DNA of 64,000 nucleotides from JAGOCV01 sp049445855 (GTDB lineage Bacteria > Pseudomonadota > Gammaproteobacteria > Burkholderiales > Burkholderiaceae_C). The translations under genes and the position numbers were made by a program. Below the pieces are notes generated by a model. That model worked only from the letters and a program-made list of their open reading frames with translations. It was not told the origin of the DNA and ran no database searches. The stretch is from contig NZ_JBMSDV010000001.1 of assembly GCF_049445855.1 (NCBI RefSeq), forward strand, positions 806,001 to 870,000, read 5' to 3'. Position 1 is the stretch's first letter. Each line of letters opens with the position of its first letter. Of this stretch, positions 8,252 through 15,580 are shown piece after piece.

Positions 8252-9093
8252 GACATCACCTCCTCGGCAACGCCTTCGAGCATCGAGGCGGCTCGGCTTC
8301 GCTCCTGCATCAGCACGTCGAATTCGGGCAGTTCGGCATCGCGTTCGATGAGCGTCGGTCGGGGACCCGCGCGACGCACGGCATCCTCGTACAACGCCCA
8401 GACCTCGGGTGCCACGGGCGCGTCGTGCGAGTCGATCAGCAAGTCGGCGCCGAGCTGCGGGTCCTGCGTGTGGCCGGCCAGATGGATTTCCATCACCGCG
8501 TCGAGCGGGAAGCGTGCGATGTAGTCCTGCGCGTCGTAGCCGAGGTTGTGCGACGACACGGCGACGTTGTTCACATCCAGCAGCAGTCCGCAGCCGCTGC
8601 GGCGCGCGAGCTCGGCCAGGAATTCGCATTCGTCCCACTCGTGCCCGTCGATGCGCAGGTAGTGCGACGGATTCTCGATCGCGACGCGACGACGCAGCCG
8701 GTCCTGCAGTTCGCCGACGTGGCGCACGATGCGCGCGAGCGATTCACCGGTTCGCACGACCGGCAGCAGGTCCGGCAGGCAGATGCCGTCGACGGCATTC
8801 CAGGCCAGATGCTCCGATACGAGCACTGGTTCGATGCGCCCGGCCAGCGTGGCCAGGCGAGACATGTGTTCGGGGTCGGGCAGCTGCGTGCCGCCCAGTG
8901 ACAACCCCACGCCATGCAGCGACACTGGATGCCGCGCGCGCACGCGCTCGAGCCACGCGATGCGCGGCCCGCCATCCACCATGTAGTTCTCGGCATGCAC
9001 TTCGAACCACAGGCCGGGTGCACGTGCCTGCAACGCATCGTCGAAATGCGCGGGCTTGAGCCCGAGTCCGGCTCCGGGTGTGCTCGCTGTCAT
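8248..9093 (-). CDS. DUF692 multinuclear non-haem iron oxidase (BufB-like)
   Basis: The 281-residue TIM-barrel protein carries the His/Asp/Glu motifs of the MNIO (DUF692) family: FEVHAENYMV, SLHGVGLSLGG, VSEHLAWN, VAIENPSHYL, LLLDVNNVAVSSHNLG, MEIHLAGH, LLIDSHDAPV and TLIERD. MNIOs use two or three iron ions and oxygen to convert cysteine residues of precursor peptides, for example to thio-oxazoles in bufferins. Its substrate here is almost certainly the DUF2282 peptide encoded 19 bp upstream. No metal ligand looks missing. The start ATG 9093 matches the family N-terminus (GLGLKPAHFDDAL). Confidence 0.93.
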   Translation of the reverse strand: MTASTPGAGLGLKPAHFDDALQARAPGLWFEVHAENYMVDGGPRIAWLERVRARHPVSLHGVGLSLGGTQLPDPEHMSRLATLAGRIEPVLVSEHLAWNAVDGICLPDLLPVVRTGESLARIVRHVGELQDRLRRRVAIENPSHYLRIDGHEWDECEFLAELARRSGCGLLLDVNNVAVSSHNLGYDAQDYIARFPLDAVMEIHLAGHTQDPQLGADLLIDSHDAPVAPEVWALYEDAVRRAGPRPTLIERDAELPEFDVLMQERSRAASMLEGVAEEVMS

Positions 9094-9112
9094 GGCGCAG
9101 TCGTCGCGCGCC

Positions 9113-9406
9113 TCAGGACTTGGCGGGCGTGAGCGAACCCATGCCCTTGGGGGTCTTGATGCCGACGCAGGTGCCGGCGGGCACGTTCTTCCAGGCATTG
9201 GCCTGGTAATCCATCTTCGATGTGCCCGCGCACGTGGTGCCGGGGCCGGCAGCGCAGTCGTTCTTGCCGGCCATGGACACGCCATAGCATTTCTCCATCT
9301 TCGCGGCCTTGTCGGCCATGGGTTTGTCCTGCGCGACAGCCACGGTGGCGACACTGGCGGAGAGTGCGGCAAGGGCTGCGCAGACGGCGAGGGAACGGTG
9401 GTTCAT
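9113..9406 (-). CDS. DUF2282 bufferin-type precursor peptide (BufA1-like)
   Basis: The 97-residue pre-peptide has a signal sequence (residues 1-25, ending TVAVA before Gln26) and a short mature region with exactly four cysteines: Cys40 (EKCYGV), Cys51 (NDCAAG), Cys59 (TTCAGT) and Cys80 (GTCVGI, followed by KTPKG). This is the DUF2282 pattern of bufferin-type RiPPs, copper-binding peptides whose core cysteines are modified by the MNIO enzyme before Sec export to the periplasm. A fifth Cys (Cys9) is in the signal. AGGAG precedes ATG 9406. It is the first gene of the operon, under a predicted ECF promoter. Confidence 0.92.
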   Translation of the reverse strand: MNHRSLAVCAALAALSASVATVAVAQDKPMADKAAKMEKCYGVSMAGKNDCAAGPGTTCAGTSKMDYQANAWKNVPAGTCVGIKTPKGMGSLTPAKS

Positions 9407-9427
9407 GGTTTGCTCCTGTAAGGAATA

Positions 9428-9446
9428 CCGGGTCACCATGACCCGG
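9428..9446 (-). promoter_or_regulatory. Perfect hairpin in the 5' leader of the bufferin operon
   Basis: CCGGGTCA (9428-9435) and TGACCCGG (9439-9446) form a perfect 8-bp inverted repeat around a 3-base loop. It lies between the predicted ECF -10 element (9456-9461) and the DUF2282 ribosome site, so it would sit within the first few nucleotides of the mRNA. It could protect the 5' end, or the palindrome could be an operator. It has no T-tract, so it is not a terminator. Confidence 0.6.
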
Positions 9447-9455
9447 CTGACTCCT

Positions 9456-9483
9456 AGTTCGCAGCAAACGCGTCTGCGGTTAC
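9456..9483 (-). promoter_or_regulatory. ECF (SigF-type) promoter of the bufferin operon
   Basis: On the minus strand GTAACC (9483-9478) is followed by exactly 16 bases and then CGAACT (9461-9456). This matches the GTAACC-N16-CGAA promoter that I recall for Caulobacter SigF, and the same pattern appears in the divergent sigma gene promoter. Expected start of transcription is near 9450, about 44 bases before the ATG. Confidence 0.85.
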
Positions 9484-9526
9484 GCTCTGGGGAAAACCAT
9501 GACGGTAAAAAATATCTGCCGCGCCT

Positions 9527-9554
9527 GTAACCGGGTGGCGGCACAGGACGAACT
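9527..9554 (+). promoter_or_regulatory. ECF (SigF-type) autoregulatory promoter of the sigma factor gene
   Basis: GTAACC (9527-9532), 16 bases, then CGAACT (9549-9554), the same hexamers and spacing as the divergent promoter at 9456-9483. The predicted transcript would begin near 9561, leaving a leader of under ten bases before ATG 9569, so the sigma mRNA may be almost leaderless. It implies autoregulation by the encoded sigma factor. Confidence 0.85.
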
Positions 9555-9568
9555 CCATCACGCGCCAG

Positions 9569-10120
9569 ATGATCGCCAGTGAAGTCGAGACCGAATTGCG
9601 CGCCCTGTTCCTTGCGGGACTGGGTGGAGACGCGGCCGCCTACCGCACTTTCCTGCAACGTGCGGGACGGCATCTGCGTGCTTTCCTCGCGCGGCGCTTG
9701 TTTGGCTGGCCCGATGAAGTGGAGGACCTTGTCCAGGAATGCCTGCTTGCCATGCACAACCAACGCCATACCTACCAGAGCGACCAGCCGCTGACGGCCT
9801 GGGTGCATGCCATCGCGCGCTACAAGCTCATCGACCTCCTGCGTGCGAAGTCACGTCGCGAAGCCCTGCATGACCCCCTGGATGACGAGCTCGAAGTCTT
9901 CGCGGCTTCAGCGGAAGAGGCGAGCGATGCGCGGCGCGATCTCGACGGTTTGCTCGAATCGCTGCCCGACCGGCAGCGCCTGCCTATCCGTCACGTCAAA
10001 CTCGAAGGCCTGTCCGTCGCCGAAACCGCCAAACTGACCGGCATGTCCGAATCTGCGGTCAAGGTCGGCATCCATCGCGGCCTCAAGGCGCTGGCCACGC
10101 GCATCAGGAGCCTTGCATGA
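9569..10120 (+). CDS. ECF sigma factor, SigF type
   Basis: The 183-residue protein has sigma region 2 (RRLFGWPDEVEDLVQECLLAMH, PLTAWVHAIARYKLIDLLR) and region 4 (LESLPDRQRLPIRHVKLEGLSVAETAKLTGMSESAVKVGIHRGLKAL). It overlaps the downstream NrsF-type gene by four bases (ATGA), the usual layout for an ECF sigma and its membrane anti-sigma. Its own promoter and that of the divergent bufferin operon share one unusual motif, so both are probable targets. In Caulobacter the related SigF responds to metal stress. ATG 9569 has no Shine-Dalgarno sequence. Confidence 0.92.
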   Translation: MIASEVETELRALFLAGLGGDAAAYRTFLQRAGRHLRAFLARRLFGWPDEVEDLVQECLLAMHNQRHTYQSDQPLTAWVHAIARYKLIDLLRAKSRREALHDPLDDELEVFAASAEEASDARRDLDGLLESLPDRQRLPIRHVKLEGLSVAETAKLTGMSESAVKVGIHRGLKALATRIRSLA

Positions 10121-10758
10121 AAACAGACCGTTTGATCGATCTGCTGGCATCGGACGCTGCGCCCGTTGCGCGGAACGTGGCGTCCAGGCGGATGGGCCTC
10201 GCGCTGCTGTTGGGGCTTCCCCTGGCCGCGCTGATCGTCGCCACCGAATACGGGTTCCGCGACGACCTGATGCAGGTGGCGGCCCAGCCCATGTTCTGGG
10301 TGAAGCTCGGCTTGCCGCTCGTCGTGGCGATTGCCGGCTTCGTCGTGGCCACCCGACTCGGCCGGCCCGGCGTGCGCGCGGGCCTGCCGGTCGCCGGCTT
10401 GCTGCTGCCATTGGCGTTCGCCTGGGGTCTGGGCCTGTTCGCCTGGTTCGATGCACCGGCCGCCGAACGCGCATCATTGCTCTGGGGGCAGACGTGGCGC
10501 AGTTGTGCGTTCAGCATCGGCCTCATCGCATTTCCTGCCTTCGCAGCCGCGCTGGCGGCACTGCGCTCGCTCGCGCCGACGAAACCTGTCGCTGCAGGTG
10601 CCGCGGCCGGCGCCTTCGCGGGCGGCCTGGGTGCGGCGGTGTATGCGCTGCACTGCCCGGAACTCGCGGCGCCGTTCATCGCGGTCTGGTACGTGCTCGG
10701 CGTGGCGTTGCCAGTCGTTGCGGGCGCGGTGGCGGGACGCTTCCTGCTGAAGTGGTGA
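10117..10758 (+). CDS. NrsF-type (DUF1109) membrane anti-sigma factor
   Basis: The 213-residue protein has a short cytoplasmic N-terminus (MKTDRLIDLLASDAAPV), which would hold the sigma factor, and about six membrane helices, as in the DUF1109/NrsF family. Two cysteines stand out: Cys130 (WRSCAF) and Cys180 (LHCPEL). The Caulobacter NrsF is reported to need two conserved cysteines at nearly the same positions to release SigF under metal stress. The start ATG overlaps the sigma stop. It should keep the sigma factor inactive until a metal or redox signal arrives. Confidence 0.9.
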   Translation: MKTDRLIDLLASDAAPVARNVASRRMGLALLLGLPLAALIVATEYGFRDDLMQVAAQPMFWVKLGLPLVVAIAGFVVATRLGRPGVRAGLPVAGLLLPLAFAWGLGLFAWFDAPAAERASLLWGQTWRSCAFSIGLIAFPAFAAALAALRSLAPTKPVAAGAAAGAFAGGLGAAVYALHCPELAAPFIAVWYVLGVALPVVAGAVAGRFLLKW

Positions 10759-10841
10759 ATTGCGGGTCGGGCACCCGTCCTACTCGCGCGAGTCCGGCTC
10801 TCCCCTACCCTGCGTTCTTCATCGTCTCGCAGCGGAAATCC

Positions 10842-11930
10842 ATGCCGAACAGGAAAAAAGTCGCCCCGCTTTCCAACGCTTCCCGGCCCGCCCGGCGCAA
10901 CAGCCACGGCATCCACGACCTGCCGCTGGTCACCATCGACAGCTACAGCCTGGAACTGCGCGACGACGAGCGCGCGGGCTTCGTGGGCGATCGGGCCAGT
11001 CGCACGGCTTTCACCGGAATCCTGCATGCCTGGCGCAGGCAGATGAAACGGGTCATGGGTGGCGCAGACCCGCTGGGCGACGTGAAGACGCACGAGCTCG
11101 GCAGCAGAACCGACGACCTGCTGCAGGGCGACACACCTGCCGCCCACACGGTGCAGGCGGCCGTGGAGGACTATGCACACCAGCTTGCCCATGTGACGCA
11201 TCGCTTCATGTCGCACAAGGCGTGGCAGGGGGTCGAGCGCATCATCGTGGGCGGCGGCTTCCAGCAGAGCGAAACCGGCAAGCTCGCGATCGCTCGCGCC
11301 GCGCAACTGCTCCGCAGCCAATCGCAGCCCGTGGACCTGCGCCTGCTGCACTACCACCCGGATGAAGGCGGGCTGGTCGGCTGGGCGCACATCGTTCCCG
11401 CGCGCGAGCTGCGGGGCATGACGGCTTTCCTGGCCGTGGACATCGGCGGCACCAACGCGCGCTGCGGCATCGTGCGGCCCAACTACGACGAAGCGCACGA
11501 CCTGCGCAATGCCGAAGTGGTCATGCGCGCGAAATGGGGCCATGCAGCCGACGAGGACGTGACGCGCCGTGCCAACGTGGTGGGCGGCATCGTCGGCATG
11601 CTGGAGAAGCTCATCGACAGCGCCAACCGCACAGGCATCGAACTCGCGCCGTTCGTGGGCGTCGCGTGCCCCGGTGTGGTCCGCCGCAACGGCACCATTG
11701 CCAACGGCACGCAGAACCTGCCGGGCGACTGGGAGGCACCGAACTTCAACCTGCCCGCGGCCATGCGGGAGAAGCTGCCGAAAATCCAGGGGCAGCAGAT
11801 CCGCGTCCTGCTGCACAACGACGCGGTCGTGCAGGGCCTGTCGCAACGGCCGTTCACCTCGGACGTGAAGCGATGGGGCGTGCTGACGCTGGGTACCGGG
11901 CTGGGGAACGCGAGCTTCACCAACAAGTAA
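10842..11930 (+). CDS. ROK/glucokinase-like protein with permuted motif order
   Basis: The 362-residue protein carries actin-like ATPase (ROK) motifs, but in rotated order. The adenosine-type VGGGF motif is at residues 136-140. It is followed by the phosphate-1 motif DIGGTN at 200-205, CPGVV at 276-280, NLPGDW at 292-297, the catalytic-base region HNDAV at 325-329 and phosphate-2 GTGLG at 351-355, only seven residues before the stop. In usual ROK kinases DIGGT is N-terminal and the GGG motif comes last. It is probably a sugar or other small-molecule kinase; the substrate is unknown. It lies 83 bp after nrsF and precedes a DMT exporter. Confidence 0.7.
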   Translation: MPNRKKVAPLSNASRPARRNSHGIHDLPLVTIDSYSLELRDDERAGFVGDRASRTAFTGILHAWRRQMKRVMGGADPLGDVKTHELGSRTDDLLQGDTPAAHTVQAAVEDYAHQLAHVTHRFMSHKAWQGVERIIVGGGFQQSETGKLAIARAAQLLRSQSQPVDLRLLHYHPDEGGLVGWAHIVPARELRGMTAFLAVDIGGTNARCGIVRPNYDEAHDLRNAEVVMRAKWGHAADEDVTRRANVVGGIVGMLEKLIDSANRTGIELAPFVGVACPGVVRRNGTIANGTQNLPGDWEAPNFNLPAAMREKLPKIQGQQIRVLLHNDAVVQGLSQRPFTSDVKRWGVLTLGTGLGNASFTNK

Positions 11931-11954
11931 TGCCGCGTCGCGTAAAGTCGCGGC

Positions 11955-12812
11955 GTGAACGGTACCTCGTCATCCGCCCGTCAGGGCATCGTCATGATTC
12001 TTGCGGGTGCTGCGTTCCTGTCGGTCAGCGACGCGATCGCGAAGTGGCTGGGCGACTTCTACACACCGGCACAATTGCTGTTCCTGCGCGGGCTGATCGC
12101 AGCGCCCGCGCTCGCCGGCGTGATCGTGTGGACGCAAGGTCTCGACGGACTGCGCACGCGCAACGGTGGCCTTCACGTCTTCCGCGGTCTTGCCAACGTC
12201 GTCACGGCCAGCATCTTCTACGCGGGGCTTGCCAAGGTGCCGCTGGCTGCCGCCACCGCCGTGGCTTACAGTGCGCCGCTGTTCGTCACGGTGTTGTCCG
12301 TCGTGTTGCTGCGCGAATACGTTGGGTGGGTGCGCTGGACCAGCGTCATCGCCGGATTCGCGGGCGTGCTGGTGATCGTGCGGCCGGACAGCGGCGGGTT
12401 CGAATGGGCGTATGCATACCCGCTGGCTGCCGCACTCGGTTACGCCATCCTCATGGTCAGCGCGCGATGGATCGACGATGGCGAGGGCATGCTCACGACG
12501 ATGTTCTACATCGCGCTCGGGCAGATCGTCTTTGCCGGCGTCACCATGCCTTGGCTCTGGACGGGCGTCGAGCTTTCGCATGCACCGGCACTGGCGGCGC
12601 TCGCGCTGTGCAGCGCGCTGGGCCTCGGGCTCATCACGCAGGCCTTCCGCCATGCGCCCGCGTCGCTGATCGCGCCACTCGACTACAGCGGACTCATCTG
12701 GGCTGCAGCGATCGGCTGGCTTTTCTGGCGCGAAGCCTTCAACGCCAGCTTCTTCCTCGGTGCAGCGCTGATCGTGGCCAGCGGCACTGCCGTGATGCTG
12801 CGGAAAGACTGA
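11955..12812 (+). CDS. EamA/DMT-family transporter
   Basis: This 285-residue inner-membrane protein has about ten predicted helices in two EamA repeats. The first begins GIVMILAGAAFLSVSDAIAKWLG and carries the family's LFLRGLIAAP and SAPLFVTVLSVVLL segments; the second contains YPLAAALGYAILMVSARW and ends with LDYSGLIWAAAIGWLFWREAF. Such proteins export or import metabolites; the substrate cannot be read from sequence. The start is GTG 11955, 24 bp after the ROK-like gene on the same strand, so they may be co-transcribed. Confidence 0.88.
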   Translation: MNGTSSSARQGIVMILAGAAFLSVSDAIAKWLGDFYTPAQLLFLRGLIAAPALAGVIVWTQGLDGLRTRNGGLHVFRGLANVVTASIFYAGLAKVPLAAATAVAYSAPLFVTVLSVVLLREYVGWVRWTSVIAGFAGVLVIVRPDSGGFEWAYAYPLAAALGYAILMVSARWIDDGEGMLTTMFYIALGQIVFAGVTMPWLWTGVELSHAPALAALALCSALGLGLITQAFRHAPASLIAPLDYSGLIWAAAIGWLFWREAFNASFFLGAALIVASGTAVMLRKD

Positions 12813-12864
12813 AGCATTGCAGCACCGAAGCAGCGGAACGCGGCATCGCTGGCATGATGCCGAC

Positions 12865-13563
12865 ATGATCATCGTCCACCACCTCGACCACTCCCGTTCA
12901 CAGCGCGTCCTCTGGTTGCTTGAAGAACTCGGGCTCGAGTACGAGCTGAAGCTGTACCGACGCCATCCGCAGACCATGCTCGCGCCGCCCGAGCTGCGCC
13001 AGGTCCACCCGCTGGGCAAGTCGCCCGTCATCGAGGACAACGGCCTCGTCGTCGCCGAGTCCGCCGCCATCCTCGAATACCTGGTCGAGCGCTACGGCAA
13101 CGGGCGCTTCACGCCGCCCGCCGGAACGCCGGAGGCCTTGCGCTGCCGCTACTGGTTGCACTATGCGGAAGGCTCCGCAATGTCGCCGCTGCTTCTCAAG
13201 CTCGTGTTCGACCAGATCGAGACGAAGGCGCCGTTCATCGTCAGGCCGGTCGCGAAGGCGATCGCCAGAACCTTCAAGAAAGGGTTCGTGCTGCCGCAGA
13301 TCAGGCAGCACATGGACTTCATCGAAGCCGAACTGGGCAAGAGCGAGTGGTTCGCCGGCACGGAGCTGACGCTGGCCGACATGCAGATGAGTTTCCCGCT
13401 CGAAGCGGCTGCCGAACGCGCCGCCGCCACGGAGGGACGCCCCGCCATCGCCGCGTGGCTCGGGCGCATCCATGCGCGGCCCGCGTATCAGCGCGCGGTG
13501 GCGCGGGGAAACGGTTGGATGGTAGGGCGTGTTGGACTTGAACCAACGACCAAAGGATTATGA
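12865..13563 (+). CDS. Glutathione S-transferase family protein
   Basis: The 232-residue protein has an N-terminal thioredoxin-like GST domain (DHSRSQRVLWLLEELGLEYELKLYRR, the cis-Pro motif GKSPVIED, and the glutathione-binding VAESAAILEYL) and an all-helical C-terminal domain. It probably conjugates or reduces small molecules with glutathione in the cytoplasm. Its last 15 codons (VGRVGLEPTTKGL) are antisense to the downstream tRNA gene, so the tail is not conserved protein sequence, and the true family C-terminus lies near residue 215. Start ATG 12865. Confidence 0.9.
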   Translation: MIIVHHLDHSRSQRVLWLLEELGLEYELKLYRRHPQTMLAPPELRQVHPLGKSPVIEDNGLVVAESAAILEYLVERYGNGRFTPPAGTPEALRCRYWLHYAEGSAMSPLLLKLVFDQIETKAPFIVRPVAKAIARTFKKGFVLPQIRQHMDFIEAELGKSEWFAGTELTLADMQMSFPLEAAAERAAATEGRPAIAAWLGRIHARPAYQRAVARGNGWMVGRVGLEPTTKGL

Positions 13564-13596
13564 GTCCTCTGCTCTGACCAACTGAGCTAACGCCCC
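13520..13596 (-). tRNA. tRNA with CAT anticodon (Met or lysidine-type Ile2)
   Basis: The minus strand gives a 77-nt cloverleaf beginning GGGGCGTTAGCTCAG, with anticodon arm AGGACTCATAATCCT (CAT in the loop), T arm TTGGTTCAAGTCCAA, discriminator A and encoded CCA. Acceptor position 1-72 is a G-T wobble. It is not initiator Met. CAT could be elongator Met or, if converted to lysidine by TilS, Ile2; some features (CTTTGGTCG after the anticodon stem) look Ile2-like. The gene overlaps the 3' end of the GST frame on the other strand. Confidence 0.9.
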
Positions 13597-13643
13597 ACGG
13601 ATGCGGACCGCGCATTGTAGGCTGCGGCCACCCGTCGGCCGCG

Positions 13644-14651
13644 CTACTTGGGGTTGTGGCTCAGCGCGTTGCTCACCAGGCGCGAGGTGATGTCCACGAT
13701 CTGGATCATGCGGTCGTAGGGCATGCGCGTGGGGCCGATCACACCGAGCGTGCCGACGATCTGGCCGTCCACTTCGTAGGGCGCGCTGACCACCGACAGT
13801 TCTTCCACCGGCACCATCTGGCTTTCGCCGCCGATGTAGATGCGCACGCCCTCGGCCTTGCTGGACACGTCGAGCAGGCGCGCGAGTTGTGCCTTTTTCT
13901 CGAACATGTCGAACGCCCGGCGAAGCTGGCCCATGTCACTCGAAAAATCGCTCACGGCCAGCAGGTTGCGCTCACCGGAGATGACGACATCGTCCTCCTT
14001 CTGCGTCAGTGCTTCGGTGCTCACCGTCACGGCCGCCTGCATGAGTGTGGCGATTTCGCCGCGCAGTTGCTCCATCTCGTTCTTCAGGCGCTCGCGCACC
14101 TGCTCGATGGCCAGGCCTGCGTAGTTGGCGTTCAGGTAGTTGGCCGCCTCGACGAGCTGCGACTGGTTGTAGTCGGTGTCGGTGAAGATGACGCGGTTCT
14201 GCACGTCGCCGTCGGGCGTGACGATGATGACGAGCACACGCTTGTCCGACAGCCGCATGAATTCCATGTGACGGAACACGGACGAGCGGCGCGGCGCCAT
14301 GACGACGCCGACGAACTGCGACAGGTTGGACAGCAGTTGCGCCGCGTTGGCGATCACCTTCTGCGGCTGGTCAGGCACGAGGTGCGGCGTACTCAGCTCG
14401 TGCCGCTGCGCGGTGAGCATGGTGTCCACGAACAGGCGATAGCCGCGCGAGGTCGGGATGCGCCCGGCCGAGGTGTGCGGGCTGGCGATGAGGCCCGCTT
14501 CTTCCAGGTCCGACATCACGTTGCGGATGGTGGCAGGCGAGAGTTCGATCCCCGACGCGCGGGACAGCGTACGCGAACCGACGGGTTGTCCGTCGGCGAT
14601 GTAGCGCTCGACCAGCGCTTTGAGCAACAACTTGGCACGATCATCGAGCAT
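13644..14651 (-). CDS. hrcA: Heat-inducible transcription repressor HrcA
   Basis: The 335-residue protein matches HrcA. The winged helix at the N-terminus contains LLKALVERYIADGQPVGSRTL, ELSPATIRNVMSDLEEAGLI and PHTSAGRIPTSRGYRLFVD. A central GAF-like dimerisation region follows, and the C-terminus has the VIGPTRMPYDRMIQIVDITSRLVS signature. HrcA binds the CIRCE operator and represses chaperone genes, with its activity tuned by GroEL. An exact CIRCE lies before rpoH in this window. The 29 bp between hrcA and the divergent nadK hold no CIRCE, so no autoregulation is evident here. Confidence 0.97.
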   Translation of the reverse strand: MLDDRAKLLLKALVERYIADGQPVGSRTLSRASGIELSPATIRNVMSDLEEAGLIASPHTSAGRIPTSRGYRLFVDTMLTAQRHELSTPHLVPDQPQKVIANAAQLLSNLSQFVGVVMAPRRSSVFRHMEFMRLSDKRVLVIIVTPDGDVQNRVIFTDTDYNQSQLVEAANYLNANYAGLAIEQVRERLKNEMEQLRGEIATLMQAAVTVSTEALTQKEDDVVISGERNLLAVSDFSSDMGQLRRAFDMFEKKAQLARLLDVSSKAEGVRIYIGGESQMVPVEELSVVSAPYEVDGQIVGTLGVIGPTRMPYDRMIQIVDITSRLVSNALSHNPK

Positions 14652-14680
14652 GCAACGATTTTAATGATCTAATTTCCCGC

Positions 14681-15577
14681 ATGAGCAGCAAATTTCGCCA
14701 GGTTGCCCTGATCGGCAAGTACCAAGCCGCTGCCCCCGGGGGGTCGGCCGCCACGTCCCGCAAGACGCTGGAAGATCTGGCCAAGTTCGTCCAGAACCTG
14801 GGCTGCGAGGTGGTGATCGAGCACGACACGGCCAGCAACTCGGGCATCACCGGTTTTCCCGTTCTCGACGTCGAGGCGATTGGCCAGCAGAGTGACCTGG
14901 GCCTGGTGCTCGGGGGCGATGGCACGATGCTGGGCATCGGCCGCCGGCTTGCACCGTACGGCGTTCCGCTGATCGGCATCAACCAGGGTCGTCTGGGCTT
15001 CGTCACCGACATCCCCATCGAGAACTACCAGGCCACGCTGACGCCCATGCTCATGGGCGAGTACGAGGAGGACCATCGCAGCCTGATGCATGCGCGCGTG
15101 ATGCGCGGCGAGGAATGCGTGTTCGATGCCCGCGCCATGAACGACGTGGTGGTGAACCGCGGCGCAACCTCGGGCATGGTGGAACTGCGCATCGAGGTCG
15201 ACGGCCGCTTTGTCGCGAGCCATCGCGCAGACGGCCTGATCATCGCCACGCCCACGGGCTCGACCGCGTACGCGCTGTCGGCCGGCGGGCCGATGTTGCA
15301 CCCTTCGGTGCCCGGCTGGGTCATGGTCCCGATCGCGCCGCACACGCTGTCCAACCGTCCGATCGTGCTGCCGGACGCTTCCGAGATCGCCATCGAACTC
15401 GTCGCCGGACGCGACGCCAGCGCGAACTTCGACATGCAATCGCTCGCCTCGCTGCTGCACGGCGACCGCGTGACGGTGCGGCGCTCGCAACACCATGTGC
15501 GCTTCCTGCATCCGCGTGGCTGGAGTTATTTCGACACGCTGCGCAGGAAGCTGCACTGGAACGAGGGAGGGTCCTGA
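14681..15577 (+). CDS. nadK: NAD kinase
   Basis: The 298-residue cytoplasmic enzyme phosphorylates NAD to NADP with ATP. Visible motifs are the GGDGTMLG loop near residue 88, NQGRLGFVTD, the MNDVVVNRG (NE/D) motif and the glycine-rich TPTGSTAYALSAGGP. Length and layout match bacterial NadK. It is divergent from hrcA and stands three bases before recN; this hrcA-nadK-recN order is common in betaproteobacteria. Confidence 0.97.
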   Translation: MSSKFRQVALIGKYQAAAPGGSAATSRKTLEDLAKFVQNLGCEVVIEHDTASNSGITGFPVLDVEAIGQQSDLGLVLGGDGTMLGIGRRLAPYGVPLIGINQGRLGFVTDIPIENYQATLTPMLMGEYEEDHRSLMHARVMRGEECVFDARAMNDVVVNRGATSGMVELRIEVDGRFVASHRADGLIIATPTGSTAYALSAGGPMLHPSVPGWVMVPIAPHTLSNRPIVLPDASEIAIELVAGRDASANFDMQSLASLLHGDRVTVRRSQHHVRFLHPRGWSYFDTLRRKLHWNEGGS

Positions 15578-15580
15578 GCC

